A stretch of DNA of 64,000 nt from Nocardioides sp. T2.26MG-1 (GCF_950101795.1 NZ_CATNLZ010000023.1:248001-312000); one strand, 5' to 3'. Positions 53,833 to 63,368 are shown, counted from the stretch's first letter. Numbers and translations are program-made. Notes: generated by a model not told the origin, from the letters alone.

Positions 53833-54986
53833 GAGGTCTCCTTCGGGAAGCCGAGCCACGCGCGCACCTCGGCGCCGTGCTCGTCGAGGCCCGGCGGGGG
53901 CAGGTCGTAGCGGGCCGGGCTGGCGCTGAACCGGATCGGGTTGCGGACGGTCGGCACCCCGCCGACCTCGACGACCGGCTCGAGGCCGAGCCGCTCGGCC
54001 AGCTCGACGCCGCCGCGCACGTCGTTGATCGGGCCGCACGGGATGCCGGCCTCGGTCAGCACGTCGAACCACTCCTGCGCGGAGCGCTCGGCCAGCCGCT
54101 CGAGCAGCAGCGGCCGCAGCTCCTCGCGGTTGTCGTTGCGCGACCCGACCGTCGCGAACCGCGGGTCGTCGGCCAGCTCGGGCGCGCCGATCGCGGCAGC
54201 CAGCTTGCGGAACTGCCCGTCGTTGCCGGCCACCACGATCAGGTCGCCGTCGCCGGTCGCCAGCGGCTCGTAGGGGAACAGGCTCAGGTGCGCGTTGCCC
54301 ATCCGGTGCGGGACGACGTCGCCGGCGACGTACGCCGAGGTCTGGTTCACCAGCGTCGACATCGCCGTCGACAGCAGGTTGGTCTCGACGTGCTGGCCCT
54401 CGCCGGTGAGGTCGCGGTGCCGCAGCGCGGCCAGGATGCCGATCACCGACTGCAGACCGGTCATCACGTCGAACACCGAGATGCCCGCGCGGTACGGCGG
54501 GCCGTCGGGGCTCCCGGTCAGACTCATCAGCCCCGACATGCCCTGTACCAGCAGGTCGTAGCCCGGCAGCGACGCACCGCCCGCGGCGCCGAACCCGCTG
54601 ATCGAGCAGTAGACGACCCGCTCGTTGGTCGCGCGCACGGAGTCGTAGTCGAGGCCGAAGCGGGCCAGGCCGCCGGGCTTGAAGTTCTGGATCATCACGT
54701 CGGCGCGGGCCGCCAGCGCCTGCGCCACCTCGCGGTCGGCGTCGTCCTTGAGGTCGAGCGCGATCGAGCGCTTGTTGCGGTTGACCGCCAGGTAGTAGGT
54801 GCCCTGGTCGCCGCGCCGCGGCGGCACCCACTCCCGGGTGTCGTCCCCGGCGGGACTCTCGACCTTGATCACCTCGGCGCCCAGGTCGCCGAGCAGCATG
54901 GTCGCGTACGGGCCCGCGAGGACCCGCGAGAAGTCGGCCACGACCAGGCCCGCGAGCGGGGCCGCTCCGGTGTCGGCGTTCGCCAT
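53829..54986 (-). CDS. CaiB/BaiF family CoA transferase (class III)
   Basis: 385 aa. MANADTGAAPLAGLVVADFS start, VLAGPYATMLLGDLGAEVIK, DLKDDADREV and the catalytic Asp in LPGYDLLVQGMSGLMSLTG. Transfers CoA between carboxylic acids. ATG 54984-54986 is used since the family begins near PLAGLVV. Upstream at 55008-55021 is a CGGACA-N2-TGTCCG dyad, likely the IclR operator. Heads an operon with lyase and quinone oxidoreductase genes. Confidence 0.92.
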   Translation of the reverse strand: MANADTGAAPLAGLVVADFSRVLAGPYATMLLGDLGAEVIKVESPAGDDTREWVPPRRGDQGTYYLAVNRNKRSIALDLKDDADREVAQALAARADVMIQNFKPGGLARFGLDYDSVRATNERVVYCSISGFGAAGGASLPGYDLLVQGMSGLMSLTGSPDGPPYRAGISVFDVMTGLQSVIGILAALRHRDLTGEGQHVETNLLSTAMSTLVNQTSAYVAGDVVPHRMGNAHLSLFPYEPLATGDGDLIVVAGNDGQFRKLAAAIGAPELADDPRFATVGSRNDNREELRPLLLERLAERSAQEWFDVLTEAGIPCGPINDVRGGVELAERLGLEPVVEVGGVPTVRNPIRFSASPARYDLPPPGLDEHGAEVRAWLGFPKETS

Positions 54987-55007
54987 CTGCACTCTCCGAC
55001 CACTAAG

Positions 55008-55021
55008 CGGACATGTGTCCG
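55008..55021. promoter_or_regulatory. IclR operator candidate upstream of CoA transferase operon
   Basis: CGGACATGTGTCCG: perfect 6-bp arms around TG, 22 bp before the ATG. A related half-site GGACACGTG occurs near 55953 upstream of the IclR gene. Confidence 0.6.
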
Positions 55022-55070
55022 TCAATGTCGTCGGTGAGGCGGCCGGATGTCAAGCGGTGTCGCCCGGTGT

Positions 55071-55112
55071 GGTGGTTTCGAGACGGTTGCTAGCGCAACC
55101 TCCTCAACCACC
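55071..55112. repeat. Palindromic element, locus E (42 nt)
   Basis: GGTGGTTTCGAGACGGTTGC ... CTCCTCAACCACC with GCTAGC at the centre; identical to the reverse complement of 35577-35618. It ends 8 bp before the IclR stop on the minus strand. Confidence 0.9.
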
Positions 55113-55119
55113 GAGCGGC

Positions 55120-55920
55120 TCAGGCGCCGAGCGTCGCCTGGGGGCGGGACTGCCAGAGGGCCCAGTCGGCGGAGACGTCCCCGGCGGCGCGGAGCAGCAG
55201 CGGCAGGTGGTGGCCGGTGAGCGTCTCGACGCTGGTCTCGGCCGCGTGCACGGTCACGTTCATCGCCGCCCGCACCACTCCGGCGCCGTCGCGGACCGGT
55301 ACGGCGACCGAGCGGACGCCCCGGGCCAGCTCCTCGTCGGCGAGCGCCCAGCCGCGGGCGCGGACCACGCGGAGCTCCTCGAGCAGGTCCTCGACGTCGC
55401 GCTCCGCGACGACGAGCCCCGAGCGGCTCGGCTCGGCCAGCGTGGCGCGCACGCCGTCGTCGTCGAGCCCGGCCAGCAGCACCTTGCCCTGCGAGGTGAC
55501 CGGCGCCGGGAAGCGCGTGCCGACGTCCACGCGCAGCGCGATGATCTTCGGAACGGCGACGCGCGCGACGTACACGATGTCGGAGCCGTCCAGCTGCGCC
55601 ATCGAGGACGACTCGTGGGTCTGGGAGACCAGTGACTCCAGGTGCGGCCGGGCGACGTCCCACAGGCCGAGCGACCCGACGTACGACATGCCCAGGCGCA
55701 GCACCCGCGGGGTGAGCTCGAAGCCGTCCGACGTGCCGCGGACGTAGCCGAGCTCCTCGAGCGTGAGCAGCAGCCGGCGCGCGGTCGGGCGGGCCAGGCC
55801 GGTGTCGGCGGCGACCTCGCTCAGGGACATCGACCCGCGGTGCGCCTCGAACGCGCAGAGCACGTCGAGCCCGCGGGCCAACGCCTCGACGAAGTCCGGG
55901 CCGGTGCCACGTCCTGCCAT
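55120..55920 (-). CDS. IclR family transcriptional regulator
   Basis: 266 aa. HTH MSLSEVAADTGLARPTARRL and the IclR effector domain with APVTSQGKVLLAGL and SVAVPVRDGAGVVRAAMNVT, closest in pattern to PcaR/PobR regulators of protocatechuate and related aromatic catabolism. ATG 55918-55920 is used. It sits between the CoA transferase operon and the divergent LigB-type operon, so it most likely controls both. Confidence 0.92.
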   Translation of the reverse strand: MAGRGTGPDFVEALARGLDVLCAFEAHRGSMSLSEVAADTGLARPTARRLLLTLEELGYVRGTSDGFELTPRVLRLGMSYVGSLGLWDVARPHLESLVSQTHESSSMAQLDGSDIVYVARVAVPKIIALRVDVGTRFPAPVTSQGKVLLAGLDDDGVRATLAEPSRSGLVVAERDVEDLLEELRVVRARGWALADEELARGVRSVAVPVRDGAGVVRAAMNVTVHAAETSVETLTGHHLPLLLRAAGDVSADWALWQSRPQATLGA

Positions 55921-55997
55921 GAGTCCTCCTCCTGCCGGCCCGATCGTGCCACACCGGACACGTGACCGCACCAGGCCCGGAGAGAGTGGTTGAACCC

Positions 55998-56026
55998 TTG
56001 ACAGTGACCGCGGTCACGCGGCACTG
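55998..56026 (+). promoter_or_regulatory. Promoter with palindromic operator for the extradiol dioxygenase operon
   Basis: TTGACA (55998-56003) is a consensus -35. It is followed at once by the perfect palindrome GTGACCGCGGTCAC (56004-56017), filling most of the spacer before a weak -10 (CACTGT at 56022-56027 or GCACTG at 56021). A repressor bound there would block RNA polymerase. Confidence 0.6.
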
Positions 56027-56079
56027 TTCGATCGCAGCCACGATACGGACGACAGTCCGCGAATGAAGGGAGGTGCGCG

Positions 56080-56940
56080 GTGGCGAAGCTCGTGGCGATC
56101 CTGGCGACGACCCATCACCCGTTCTTCTACAAGACCAGCCTGCTGCCGCCCGAGGAGGCGCCGCCGTTCGCGGCCGAGTGGGTGCGCAAGGTCGAGGCCT
56201 ACCGCGCGACGCTGACCGCGGCCCGGCCGGACGTGCTGGTGATGGTGGGCTCGGACCACTTCCACCAGCTGTGGCTGGACAACATGCCGCAGTTCCTCGT
56301 CGGCAAGGCGCCGTTCTACGACGCGAACTACTACAACGAGGAGCGCGAGTTCGGGCTGCCGCGGCTGCTGCTCAAGGGCCACGAGGAGCTCTCGGCGTAC
56401 ATCCTGCGCGAGGGCATCGACCGCGAGTTCGACCTGGCGTTCAGCAACGAGCTGCGGGTCGACCACTCGATCACCTGCCCGATCATCACGGTGCGTCCGC
56501 AGAACGACCTGCCGGTGGTGCCGATCTACACCAACATCTTCGCGCCGCCGCTGCCGCGGCCCGAGCGCTTCGTCAAGCTGGGCAGGACGATCCGCGAGAT
56601 CATCGACGCCTGGCCCAGCGACCTGCGGGTCGCGGTGATCGGCACCGGCCACCTCTCGCTCGAGCTCGGCGGCCCGCGCCAGTTCGGCCCGCACGGCCCC
56701 GACCCGGAGTTCGACGCCAAGGCCGTCGAGTGGATCGCGAACGGCGACATCGACGGCTGCCTGTCGAACGTGACGCTGGACAGCCTGCACGCCCCGGGCA
56801 ACGCGACCCACGGCTTCATGGACTTCATGCTGATGATGGGCATCGCCGGGCACCGCAAGGCCGACTACGCGGACAACCTCGACCTGTTCCACACCATGGA
56901 GGCCTACTTCACCTGGTACCCCGAGGGGGATCCGAGATGA
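56080..56940 (+). CDS. Class III extradiol ring-cleavage dioxygenase, LigB-type catalytic subunit
   Basis: 286 aa non-heme Fe(II) enzyme. MAKLVAILATTHHPFF (His12/13), VGSDHFHQLW (His60, His62) and IGTGHLSLELGG place the iron and catalytic His residues as in LigB of protocatechuate 4,5-dioxygenase. GTG start with GGGAGG 6 nt upstream. Stop overlaps the next gene (ATGA), which encodes the small subunit. Substrate could be protocatechuate, gallate or an aminophenol-like compound; context does not settle it. Confidence 0.9.
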   Translation: MAKLVAILATTHHPFFYKTSLLPPEEAPPFAAEWVRKVEAYRATLTAARPDVLVMVGSDHFHQLWLDNMPQFLVGKAPFYDANYYNEEREFGLPRLLLKGHEELSAYILREGIDREFDLAFSNELRVDHSITCPIITVRPQNDLPVVPIYTNIFAPPLPRPERFVKLGRTIREIIDAWPSDLRVAVIGTGHLSLELGGPRQFGPHGPDPEFDAKAVEWIANGDIDGCLSNVTLDSLHAPGNATHGFMDFMLMMGIAGHRKADYADNLDLFHTMEAYFTWYPEGDPR

Positions 56941-57299
56941 GCAAGTACCTCGTCGACAAGTTCCTCTTCACGGTCGACCGCGACCCCGAGCTCGTCGAGC
57001 GCTACCGCGAGGACCCGGCCGGCACCGTGGAGTGGTGGGAGAACGAGAAGGCCAACTCTCTCCTGAACTGCCATGCCGGAGAGGCCTCGACCTGGCTGTC
57101 GTTCACCGACGAGGAGCGCCGGGCGCTGGCCGAGCACGACCACGTCGCGCTGTTCGAGCTCGGCGCCCACCCGTTCCTCACCCTCACGCTCTGGATCGCG
57201 ATGTTCGAACGCGACCACGACGAGCCGTTGGGCATGCAGCTCGACTACGCCCGCCGGCTCCAGCACTTCTCCCTGCCCTACCCCGACATCACCACCTGA
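56937..57299 (+). CDS. LigA-like small subunit of extradiol dioxygenase
   Basis: 120 aa. KYLVDKFLFTVDRDPELVER then LSFTDEERRALAEHDHVALF and ELGAHPFLTLTLWIAM fit the LigA subunit that closes the active site of LigB-type dioxygenases. ATG overlaps the large-subunit stop by 4 bp, consistent with a heteromeric enzyme. Confidence 0.9.
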   Translation: MSKYLVDKFLFTVDRDPELVERYREDPAGTVEWWENEKANSLLNCHAGEASTWLSFTDEERRALAEHDHVALFELGAHPFLTLTLWIAMFERDHDEPLGMQLDYARRLQHFSLPYPDITT

Positions 57300-57308
57300 G
57301 GACGCGCC

Positions 57309-58796
57309 ATGAACCCCGACGAGATCTCGCAGGCCAACGACGGGCGCCCGGTGGTCTTCCGTGGCGCCACCGTGCTCACCATGGACCCCGCCATCGGCGA
57401 GGCCGGGATCGTCCGCGACGGCGACGTGCTCGTGCAGGGCGACGCGGTCGTCGCGGTCGGCCAGCGCCTCGACGTGCCCGAGGGGACCCTTGAGGTCGAC
57501 GCGTCCGGCGGCATCCTGATGCCGGGCATGATCGACACTCACCGGCACATGTGGCAGACCGCGCTGCGCGGGTACGGCGCGGACTGGACGCTCTCGCAGT
57601 ACTTCGTCTTCTACTACCTCACGCACGGGCCGATGTTCCGGCCGCAGGACATCCGCGCGGGCAACCTGCTCTCCGCGCTCGAGGCCGTCGACGCCGGCGT
57701 CACCACCACCCTCGACTGGTCGCACGGACTGCAGACCGTCGAGCACGGCGAGGCCGCCCTCGACGCGCTGCGGACCTCGCCGGGCCGCTTCGTGCTGGCG
57801 TACGGCAACCTGCTCGGCGCGCCCTGGGAGTGGACCAACAGCGCGGAGTTCCGCGCGTACGTCGACCGGTTCCCGCGCTCCGACCGGCTCGGCCTGCAGC
57901 TGGCGTTCGACGTCACCGCGGACCCGGCGTTCCCCGAGAAGGGCGCGTTCGAGGCGGCCCGCGAGCTCGGGCTCCGCGTCACCACCCACGCCGGCGTGTG
58001 GGGCGCCACCAACGACGACAGCATCAAGCTGATGTCCGACCACGGGTTCATGGGGCCCGAGGTCACCTACGTGCACGCCGCGAGTCTCTCGACCGACAGC
58101 TACCAGCGGATCGCCGCGTCCGGCGGCACCGTGTCGGTCTCGACCGAGAGCGAGCAGAGCGCCGGCCAGGGCTATCCCCCCACCTGGAACCTGCGCAAGC
58201 ACGGCATCGGTGTCTCGCTGTCGATGGACACCAGCGTGTGGTGGAGCGCCGACCTGTTCTCCGCGATGCGCGCGACGCTGTCGGCCGACCGGTCGCGTGA
58301 GCACCTGGCCGCGCACGCCGAGCAGGAGACCGTGGTCACCAACGCGCTGCGCGCCGAGGAGGTCGTCCGGTGGGCGACCGTCGGCGGGGCCCAGGCCCTC
58401 GGCCTCGACCACCTCGTCGGCACGCTCACCCCCGGCAAGCGCGCCGACCTGGTGCTGATCAAGAACGACGCCTCGCCGGCGCTCTACCCGGTGCTGCACC
58501 CCTACGGCACCGTCGTCTACCAGGCCGGGCGCGGCGACGTGCACACCGTGCTCGTCGACGGCCGGGTCGTGAAGCACGAGGGCCGGCTGGTCGCCGGCGA
58601 CCTCGATGCGGCCAAGGCTGCGGTCGGGGAGACCGTGGAGTTCGCCCGCTCGACGATGGGCGAGCAGGCCTGGGACGAGGGCATGCACCCCGAGCTGCCC
58701 GTCACCGAGCGGATCCCGAACCCCTACACCTACACGGACTTCACCGGCAGCGCCGACCGGCACCAGCCGCAGCAGGCACCGGCCGAGCGCGCCTAG
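57309..58796 (+). CDS. Amidohydrolase of the guanine deaminase/TrzN/AtzB-like family
   Basis: 495-aa mononuclear metal hydrolase. MPGMIDTHRHMWQTALRGYG (HxH), VTTHAGVW, YVHAASLS and VSLSMDTSVWW (Asp) are the expected ligands and order of the ATZ/TRZ family, which removes amino or chloro groups from aromatic or heteroaromatic rings. The C-terminal part after residue 430 is a substrate-specific extension. 9 bp after the LigA-like gene. A plausible role is to prepare a ring for LigAB cleavage, which is inference. Confidence 0.88.
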   Translation: MNPDEISQANDGRPVVFRGATVLTMDPAIGEAGIVRDGDVLVQGDAVVAVGQRLDVPEGTLEVDASGGILMPGMIDTHRHMWQTALRGYGADWTLSQYFVFYYLTHGPMFRPQDIRAGNLLSALEAVDAGVTTTLDWSHGLQTVEHGEAALDALRTSPGRFVLAYGNLLGAPWEWTNSAEFRAYVDRFPRSDRLGLQLAFDVTADPAFPEKGAFEAARELGLRVTTHAGVWGATNDDSIKLMSDHGFMGPEVTYVHAASLSTDSYQRIAASGGTVSVSTESEQSAGQGYPPTWNLRKHGIGVSLSMDTSVWWSADLFSAMRATLSADRSREHLAAHAEQETVVTNALRAEEVVRWATVGGAQALGLDHLVGTLTPGKRADLVLIKNDASPALYPVLHPYGTVVYQAGRGDVHTVLVDGRVVKHEGRLVAGDLDAAKAAVGETVEFARSTMGEQAWDEGMHPELPVTERIPNPYTYTDFTGSADRHQPQQAPAERA

Positions 58797-59587
58797 GCAG
58801 GCAGCCCGTCCGGCACCCGCGTCGTCTCGTCGGTGCGGGCGCCGGCGAGCTGCGGGCCGGTGAGGAACAGCGCCTCGGTCAGGTCGGCGCCGCGCAGGTC
58901 GGCGCCGCGCAGGTCCGCGCCCAGCAGGTCGGTGCGGTGCAGTACGACGCTACGCAGGTCGGCACCGATCAGCAGTGCGCCCCGCAGGCAGGCCGAGCGG
59001 AGGTCGCGCTCGCGCAGGTCCTGCCCGGCGAGATCGGCGTGGGTGAGGTCGGGCCCGGCCGGTTCGCGCAGCCGCCGGCTCGCCCGGGCGAGCACGTCCC
59101 CGCACTCCTCCTGCAGCTCGTCGAGGTCGGCGGTGAGGATCTCGACCGGCGTGCCGTCGCGCATGGTCATCAGCCGCTCGCCGAGGTCGTCCGCCGCCGG
59201 GTTGGGCGAGCGCACCGCGACCTCGGCGAGGTGCAGCAGCATCTCCTGCACCAGCCGCAGGACGGAGAGCACCGCCCCCATCTCGCCGAGGTCCTCCTGG
59301 TGCCGCCAGGACGCGCCGCCGTACGTCACCTCGGTCATGTGCTGGCCGGCCCCGAAGCAGTCGAAGACGACGCACCCGGGCCAGCCGCGCTCGCGCAGGT
59401 CGGTGTGGATGCCGCAGCGATCGTCCTCGCGGAGGTGGTGGCAGGCCACGCCGCCGGGCTTGTCGGCCCCGAAGCCGCCGTCGCGCCGGTAGGGCAGCAG
59501 CACGCAGCACAGCGCGTGGCAGCGCGAGCAGTCGGCGGCCAGGTCCGAGGAAGTCAGCTCGGTGAGCTGGAGGCGGGGTCCGGGCAT
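58793..59587 (-). CDS. Cys-rich N-domain fused to pentapeptide repeats
   Basis: 264 aa. The N-terminal 90 residues have a cysteine-rich cluster: DCSRCHALCC (Cys20, 23, 27, 28), ACHHL, RCGIH, GCVVFDCFGAGQH, resembling metal/Fe-S binding YkgJ-like CxxCxxxCC proteins. Residues about 175-245 are pentapeptide repeats with A(D/N)LxG-type units (DLAGQDLRERDLRSACLRGA, LLGADLRGADLRGADLTEAL) that would form a right-handed quadrilateral helix. The stop codon overlaps that of the convergent amidohydrolase gene in CTAG. Function unknown. Confidence 0.85.
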   Translation of the reverse strand: MPGPRLQLTELTSSDLAADCSRCHALCCVLLPYRRDGGFGADKPGGVACHHLREDDRCGIHTDLRERGWPGCVVFDCFGAGQHMTEVTYGGASWRHQEDLGEMGAVLSVLRLVQEMLLHLAEVAVRSPNPAADDLGERLMTMRDGTPVEILTADLDELQEECGDVLARASRRLREPAGPDLTHADLAGQDLRERDLRSACLRGALLIGADLRSVVLHRTDLLGADLRGADLRGADLTEALFLTGPQLAGARTDETTRVPDGLPA

Positions 59588-59622
59588 GCCTCATCCTCCC
59601 TGACCTGCGAGAATTTCACAGA

Positions 59623-59643
59623 CTTGAGTGGAACAGACTCAAC
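59623..59643 (+). promoter_or_regulatory. HAIR element (HspR operator) upstream of clpB
   Basis: CTTGAGT-N7-ACTCAAC, the same arms as the box before dnaK and 86 bp before the clpB ATG. It supports joint heat-shock control of both units. Confidence 0.9.
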
Positions 59644-59728
59644 TTTCGGCGCGTTGGACCAGGTGGCAGGCGCGGAGGGGCGCCCGTCGTAGCGAGTCAT
59701 CGAGATCGGGCACGAGGAGAATGCACCC

Positions 59729-62323
59729 ATGAGTCAGTTCGGGGCCGACAAGTTCACCACCCGCAGCCGCGAGGCCATCGAGGCCGCCCAGCTGTCGGCG
59801 ACGACGGCGGGCAACACCAACACCGAGCCGATCCACCTGCTGGTGGCACTGCTCCTGCAGACCGACGGCACCGCGGCCAACCTCGTCGCCAAGGCCGGCG
59901 TCGACGTGCCCGAGCTGGTCCGAGCCGCGGCCGCGGAGCGCGACAAGCTGCCGAAGGCCGCCGGCGCGACCGTGCAGCAACCCAGTGCCTCGCCCGCGCT
60001 CACCCGCGTGCTCGCGGGCGCCCTGGACCTCGCGTCCGGCATGAAGGACGACTACGTCGCCAGCGAGCACCTGCTGATCTCGCTGGCCACCGTCGAGAGC
60101 AGCGCGAAGGCCGTGCTCGCCGGCGCCGGGCTGAGCGCCGACGGGCTGCGCGAGTCGCTGACAGCGGTGCGCGGCAACCGCCGGGTCACCAGCCAGGACG
60201 CGGAGTCGACGTACGAAGCGCTCGACAAGTACTCCCTCGACCTCACCCAGGCCGCCCAGGAGGGCCGGCTCGACCCGGTGATCGGGCGCGACGCCGAGAT
60301 CCGCCGGGTCGTGCAGGTGCTGTCGCGGCGCACCAAGAACAACCCGGTGCTGATCGGCGAGCCCGGCGTCGGCAAGACCGCCGTCGTCGAGGGCCTCGCC
60401 CAGCGTGTCGTCGCCGGCGACGTGCCCGACTCGCTCAAGGGCCGGCGCGTGCTCAGCCTCGACCTGGCCGGCATGGTCGCCGGCGCGAAGTACCGCGGCG
60501 AGTTCGAGGAGCGGCTCAAGGCCGTGCTCGAGGAGATCAAGGACGCCGGCGGGCAGATCATCACGTTCATCGACGAGCTGCACACGGTCGTCGGCGCGGG
60601 CGCCGGCGGCGACTCCGCGATGGACGCCGGCAACATGCTCAAGCCGATGCTCGCGCGCGGCGAGCTGCACATGATCGGCGCCACCACGCTCGACGAGTAC
60701 CGCGAGCGGATCGAGAAGGACCCGGCCCTGGAGCGCCGCTTCCAGCAGGTGTACGTCGGGGAGCCCAGCGTCGAGGACACCATCCAGATCCTGCGCGGCA
60801 TCCAGGAGAAGTACGAGGCCCACCACGGCGTCCGGATCACCGACGCCGCCCTGGTCGCGGCCGCGACCCTCTCCGACCGCTACATCAGCGGGCGGCAGCT
60901 GCCCGACAAGGCCATCGACCTGATCGACGAGGCCGCCTCGCGGCTGCGGATGGAGATCGAGTCCTCGCCCGAGGAGATCGACCAGCTCCGCCGGTCGGTG
61001 GAGCGGCTGAAGATGGAGGAGTTCGCGCTCGCCAAGGAGTCCGACGACGCGTCCAAGGAGCGGCTGGACAACCTGCGCCGCGACCTCGCCGACCGCGAGG
61101 AGGAGCTGCGCGCCCTCGAGGCCCGCTGGGAGCGGGAGAAGTCCACGCTCGAGGGCGAGGGCGAGCTGCGCCGCCAGCTCGACCAGCTGCGCATGGAGGC
61201 CGACCGGCTGCAGCGCGAGGGCGACCTCGGCAAGGCCAGCGAGCTCCTCTACGGCCGCATCCCCGAGCTGGAGCGGCAGATCGAGGCGGCCGGCGCCGCG
61301 GAGCGCTCCGACATCGAGCCCCTGGTGGGCGAGGAGGTCGGGCCCGAGCAGATCGCCGAGGTCGTCGAGGCCTGGACGGGCATCCCGACCGGCCGGATGC
61401 TCGAGGGCGAGACCGCCAAGCTGCTGCACATGGAGGAGGTCATCGGCGAGCGGCTGATCGGCCAGCGGGCCGCGGTCAACGCCGTCAGCGACGCCGTACG
61501 CCGCTCGCGCGCCGGCATCAGCGACCCCAACCGGCCCACCGGCTCGTTCCTGTTCCTCGGCCCCACCGGCACCGGCAAGACCGAGCTGGCCAAGTCGCTC
61601 GCGGACTTCCTGTTCGACGACGAGCGCGCGATCGTCCGCATCGACATGAGCGAGTACGGCGAGAAGCACTCGGTCGCGCGCCTGGTCGGCGCACCTCCCG
61701 GCTACGTCGGGTACGACGAGGGCGGCCAGCTCACCGAGGCGGTCCGCCGCCGGCCCTACTCGGTCGTCCTCCTCGACGAGGTCGAGAAGGCCCACCCGGA
61801 GGTCTTCGACATCCTGCTGCAGGTGCTCGACGACGGCCGGCTCACCGACGGCCAGGGCCGCACGGTCGACTTCCGCAACACGATCCTGGTGCTCACCAGC
61901 AACCTGGGCTCGGGCTACCTGGTCGACCCGACGCTGGACGCGGAGAAGAAGCACGACTCGGTGATGGCCGTCGTCCGCTCGTCGTTCAAGCCGGAGTTCC
62001 TCAACCGGCTCGACGAGATCGTGGTCTTCGACGCGCTCACGATGGAGGACCTGACCCGGATCGTCGACCTGCAGCTGGCGCTGCTCGAGAAGCGGCTCGC
62101 GGTGCGCCGCGTCGCGATCTCGGTGACCGACGAGGCCCGCACCTGGCTCACCGACGTCGGGTACGACCCGGCGTACGGCGCGCGCCCGCTGCGCCGGCTG
62201 ATCCAGAGCGCGATCGGCGACCCGCTCGCGCGGATGCTGATCGCCGGGGAGGTCCTCGACGGCGCCGCGGTCACGGTCGACCGGGCGCCCGGTGGCGACG
62301 GCCTCGTCCTGGCGTCCGGATGA
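59729..62323 (+). CDS. clpB: ATP-dependent disaggregase ClpB
   Basis: 864-aa Hsp100 working with DnaK to dissolve aggregates. ClpN repeats (residues 1-150), NBD1 Walker [10 protein letters not shown] and FIDELHT, coiled-coil middle domain about residues 400-520 ([20 protein letters not shown]), NBD2 Walker [10 protein letters not shown], then [20 protein letters not shown] and [20 protein letters not shown]. All ATPase motifs intact. HspR-controlled by the HAIR box upstream. Confidence 0.97.
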   Translation: MSQFGADKFTTRSREAIEAAQLSATTAGNTNTEPIHLLVALLLQTDGTAANLVAKAGVDVPELVRAAAAERDKLPKAAGATVQQPSASPALTRVLAGALDLASGMKDDYVASEHLLISLATVESSAKAVLAGAGLSADGLRESLTAVRGNRRVTSQDAESTYEALDKYSLDLTQAAQEGRLDPVIGRDAEIRRVVQVLSRRTKNNPVLIGEPGVGKTAVVEGLAQRVVAGDVPDSLKGRRVLSLDLAGMVAGAKYRGEFEERLKAVLEEIKDAGGQIITFIDELHTVVGAGAGGDSAMDAGNMLKPMLARGELHMIGATTLDEYRERIEKDPALERRFQQVYVGEPSVEDTIQILRGIQEKYEAHHGVRITDAALVAAATLSDRYISGRQLPDKAIDLIDEAASRLRMEIESSPEEIDQLRRSVERLKMEEFALAKESDDASKERLDNLRRDLADREEELRALEARWEREKSTLEGEGELRRQLDQLRMEADRLQREGDLGKASELLYGRIPELERQIEAAGAAERSDIEPLVGEEVGPEQIAEVVEAWTGIPTGRMLEGETAKLLHMEEVIGERLIGQRAAVNAVSDAVRRSRAGISDPNRPTGSFLFLGPTGTGKTELAKSLADFLFDDERAIVRIDMSEYGEKHSVARLVGAPPGYVGYDEGGQLTEAVRRRPYSVVLLDEVEKAHPEVFDILLQVLDDGRLTDGQGRTVDFRNTILVLTSNLGSGYLVDPTLDAEKKHDSVMAVVRSSFKPEFLNRLDEIVVFDALTMEDLTRIVDLQLALLEKRLAVRRVAISVTDEARTWLTDVGYDPAYGARPLRRLIQSAIGDPLARMLIAGEVLDGAAVTVDRAPGGDGLVLASG

Positions 62324-62342
62324 CCCCGGGTCGCGTGATCCA

Positions 62343-63368
62343 ATGAGCGATGTGAAGCAGCCGACTCCCGCCCGCCCGCGCCAGGTGACCCTGGCGGCGT
62401 GGCTGATCATGGTCGGCTCGGTGATCGTCGTCGCGATGGTGTTCGACCGCGTCGGCGCCCTGCACACCCTCGAGACCCGCAAGTCGGTGGAGAAGTTCCT
62501 CGCCGAGCCGCCCGGCTCCGACCTCGGGGTCGGCGTCGACGGCGTCCTCACACTGCTGCGCGTCGTCTCGATGGTGGCGGCCGGCTGCGCCACGGCGGCC
62601 GCGATCCTCGGCTACCAGGTGCTGCGGCGCAGCCGCAGCGCCCGGCTGGCGCTCACGGTGGTCGCGGTCCCGCTGTTCCTCACCGGCATGGTCACCGGGG
62701 GCTTCGTCTCCTCGGTGGTCGCGGCGGCCGCGCTGATGCTGTGGCTGCAGCCGTCCCGCGACTGGTTCCAGGACGCCGGCACGACGGCCGCTCCGCGCAT
62801 CGGGGCCCTGGCGCCGCGGACGAGCGCCCCGGTCGACGCGCCCACGCCGGCGGCCTGGGTCGCGCCTCCGGCCGCACCGCCGGGACCGTCGACCGCCGTA
62901 CCGCCCACGTCCAGGGCCGGGGCCGCGGCCGCGCGGCCGCCGGCCGTGCTGACCGCGAGCGTCCTCACCTGGGTCTGCAGCGGCCTGGCCGCGATCGGGC
63001 TCGTGCTGACGGCGGTGGTGCTCGCCCTCGACCCGGACATGCTCCTCGACGAGGCGCACAAGCAGCGGCCCGACCTGGCCGAGCAGGGCGTCTCCGACGA
63101 CATGCTCCTCGCGGTCTCGTTCGTGATGATCGGCGCGCTCGTCGTGTGGTGCATCGCGGCCGCCGTCCTGGCCGTGCTGGTCCTGCGGCGCATCGACTGG
63201 GCCCGGATCGTCCTGGTCGTGTCCGCCGCCGTCGCCGCGCTGGTGAGCCTCGCCGGGCTGGTCATGGGTGGTGTGCCGCTGATCCTCATGCTGGTGGCCG
63301 CGGTCGGCACCGTGGTGCTGCTGGTCCGCCCGGACGTCAGCGCCTGGTTCCGGGGCGGTACTCCCTGA
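62343..63368 (+). CDS. Multi-pass membrane protein, unknown function
   Basis: 341 aa. Two halves of about three to four helices each (residues 20-45, 75-150 and 215-335) are separated by a Pro/Ala-rich linker at about 155-215 (PTPAAWVAPPAAPPGPSTAV). ATG 62343 lies 19 bp after clpB; another in-frame ATG at 62292 would overlap clpB. No enzymatic motif. May be co-transcribed with clpB. A strong bidirectional terminator follows. Confidence 0.72.
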   Translation: MSDVKQPTPARPRQVTLAAWLIMVGSVIVVAMVFDRVGALHTLETRKSVEKFLAEPPGSDLGVGVDGVLTLLRVVSMVAAGCATAAAILGYQVLRRSRSARLALTVVAVPLFLTGMVTGGFVSSVVAAAALMLWLQPSRDWFQDAGTTAAPRIGALAPRTSAPVDAPTPAAWVAPPAAPPGPSTAVPPTSRAGAAAARPPAVLTASVLTWVCSGLAAIGLVLTAVVLALDPDMLLDEAHKQRPDLAEQGVSDDMLLAVSFVMIGALVVWCIAAAVLAVLVLRRIDWARIVLVVSAAVAALVSLAGLVMGGVPLILMLVAAVGTVVLLVRPDVSAWFRGGTP

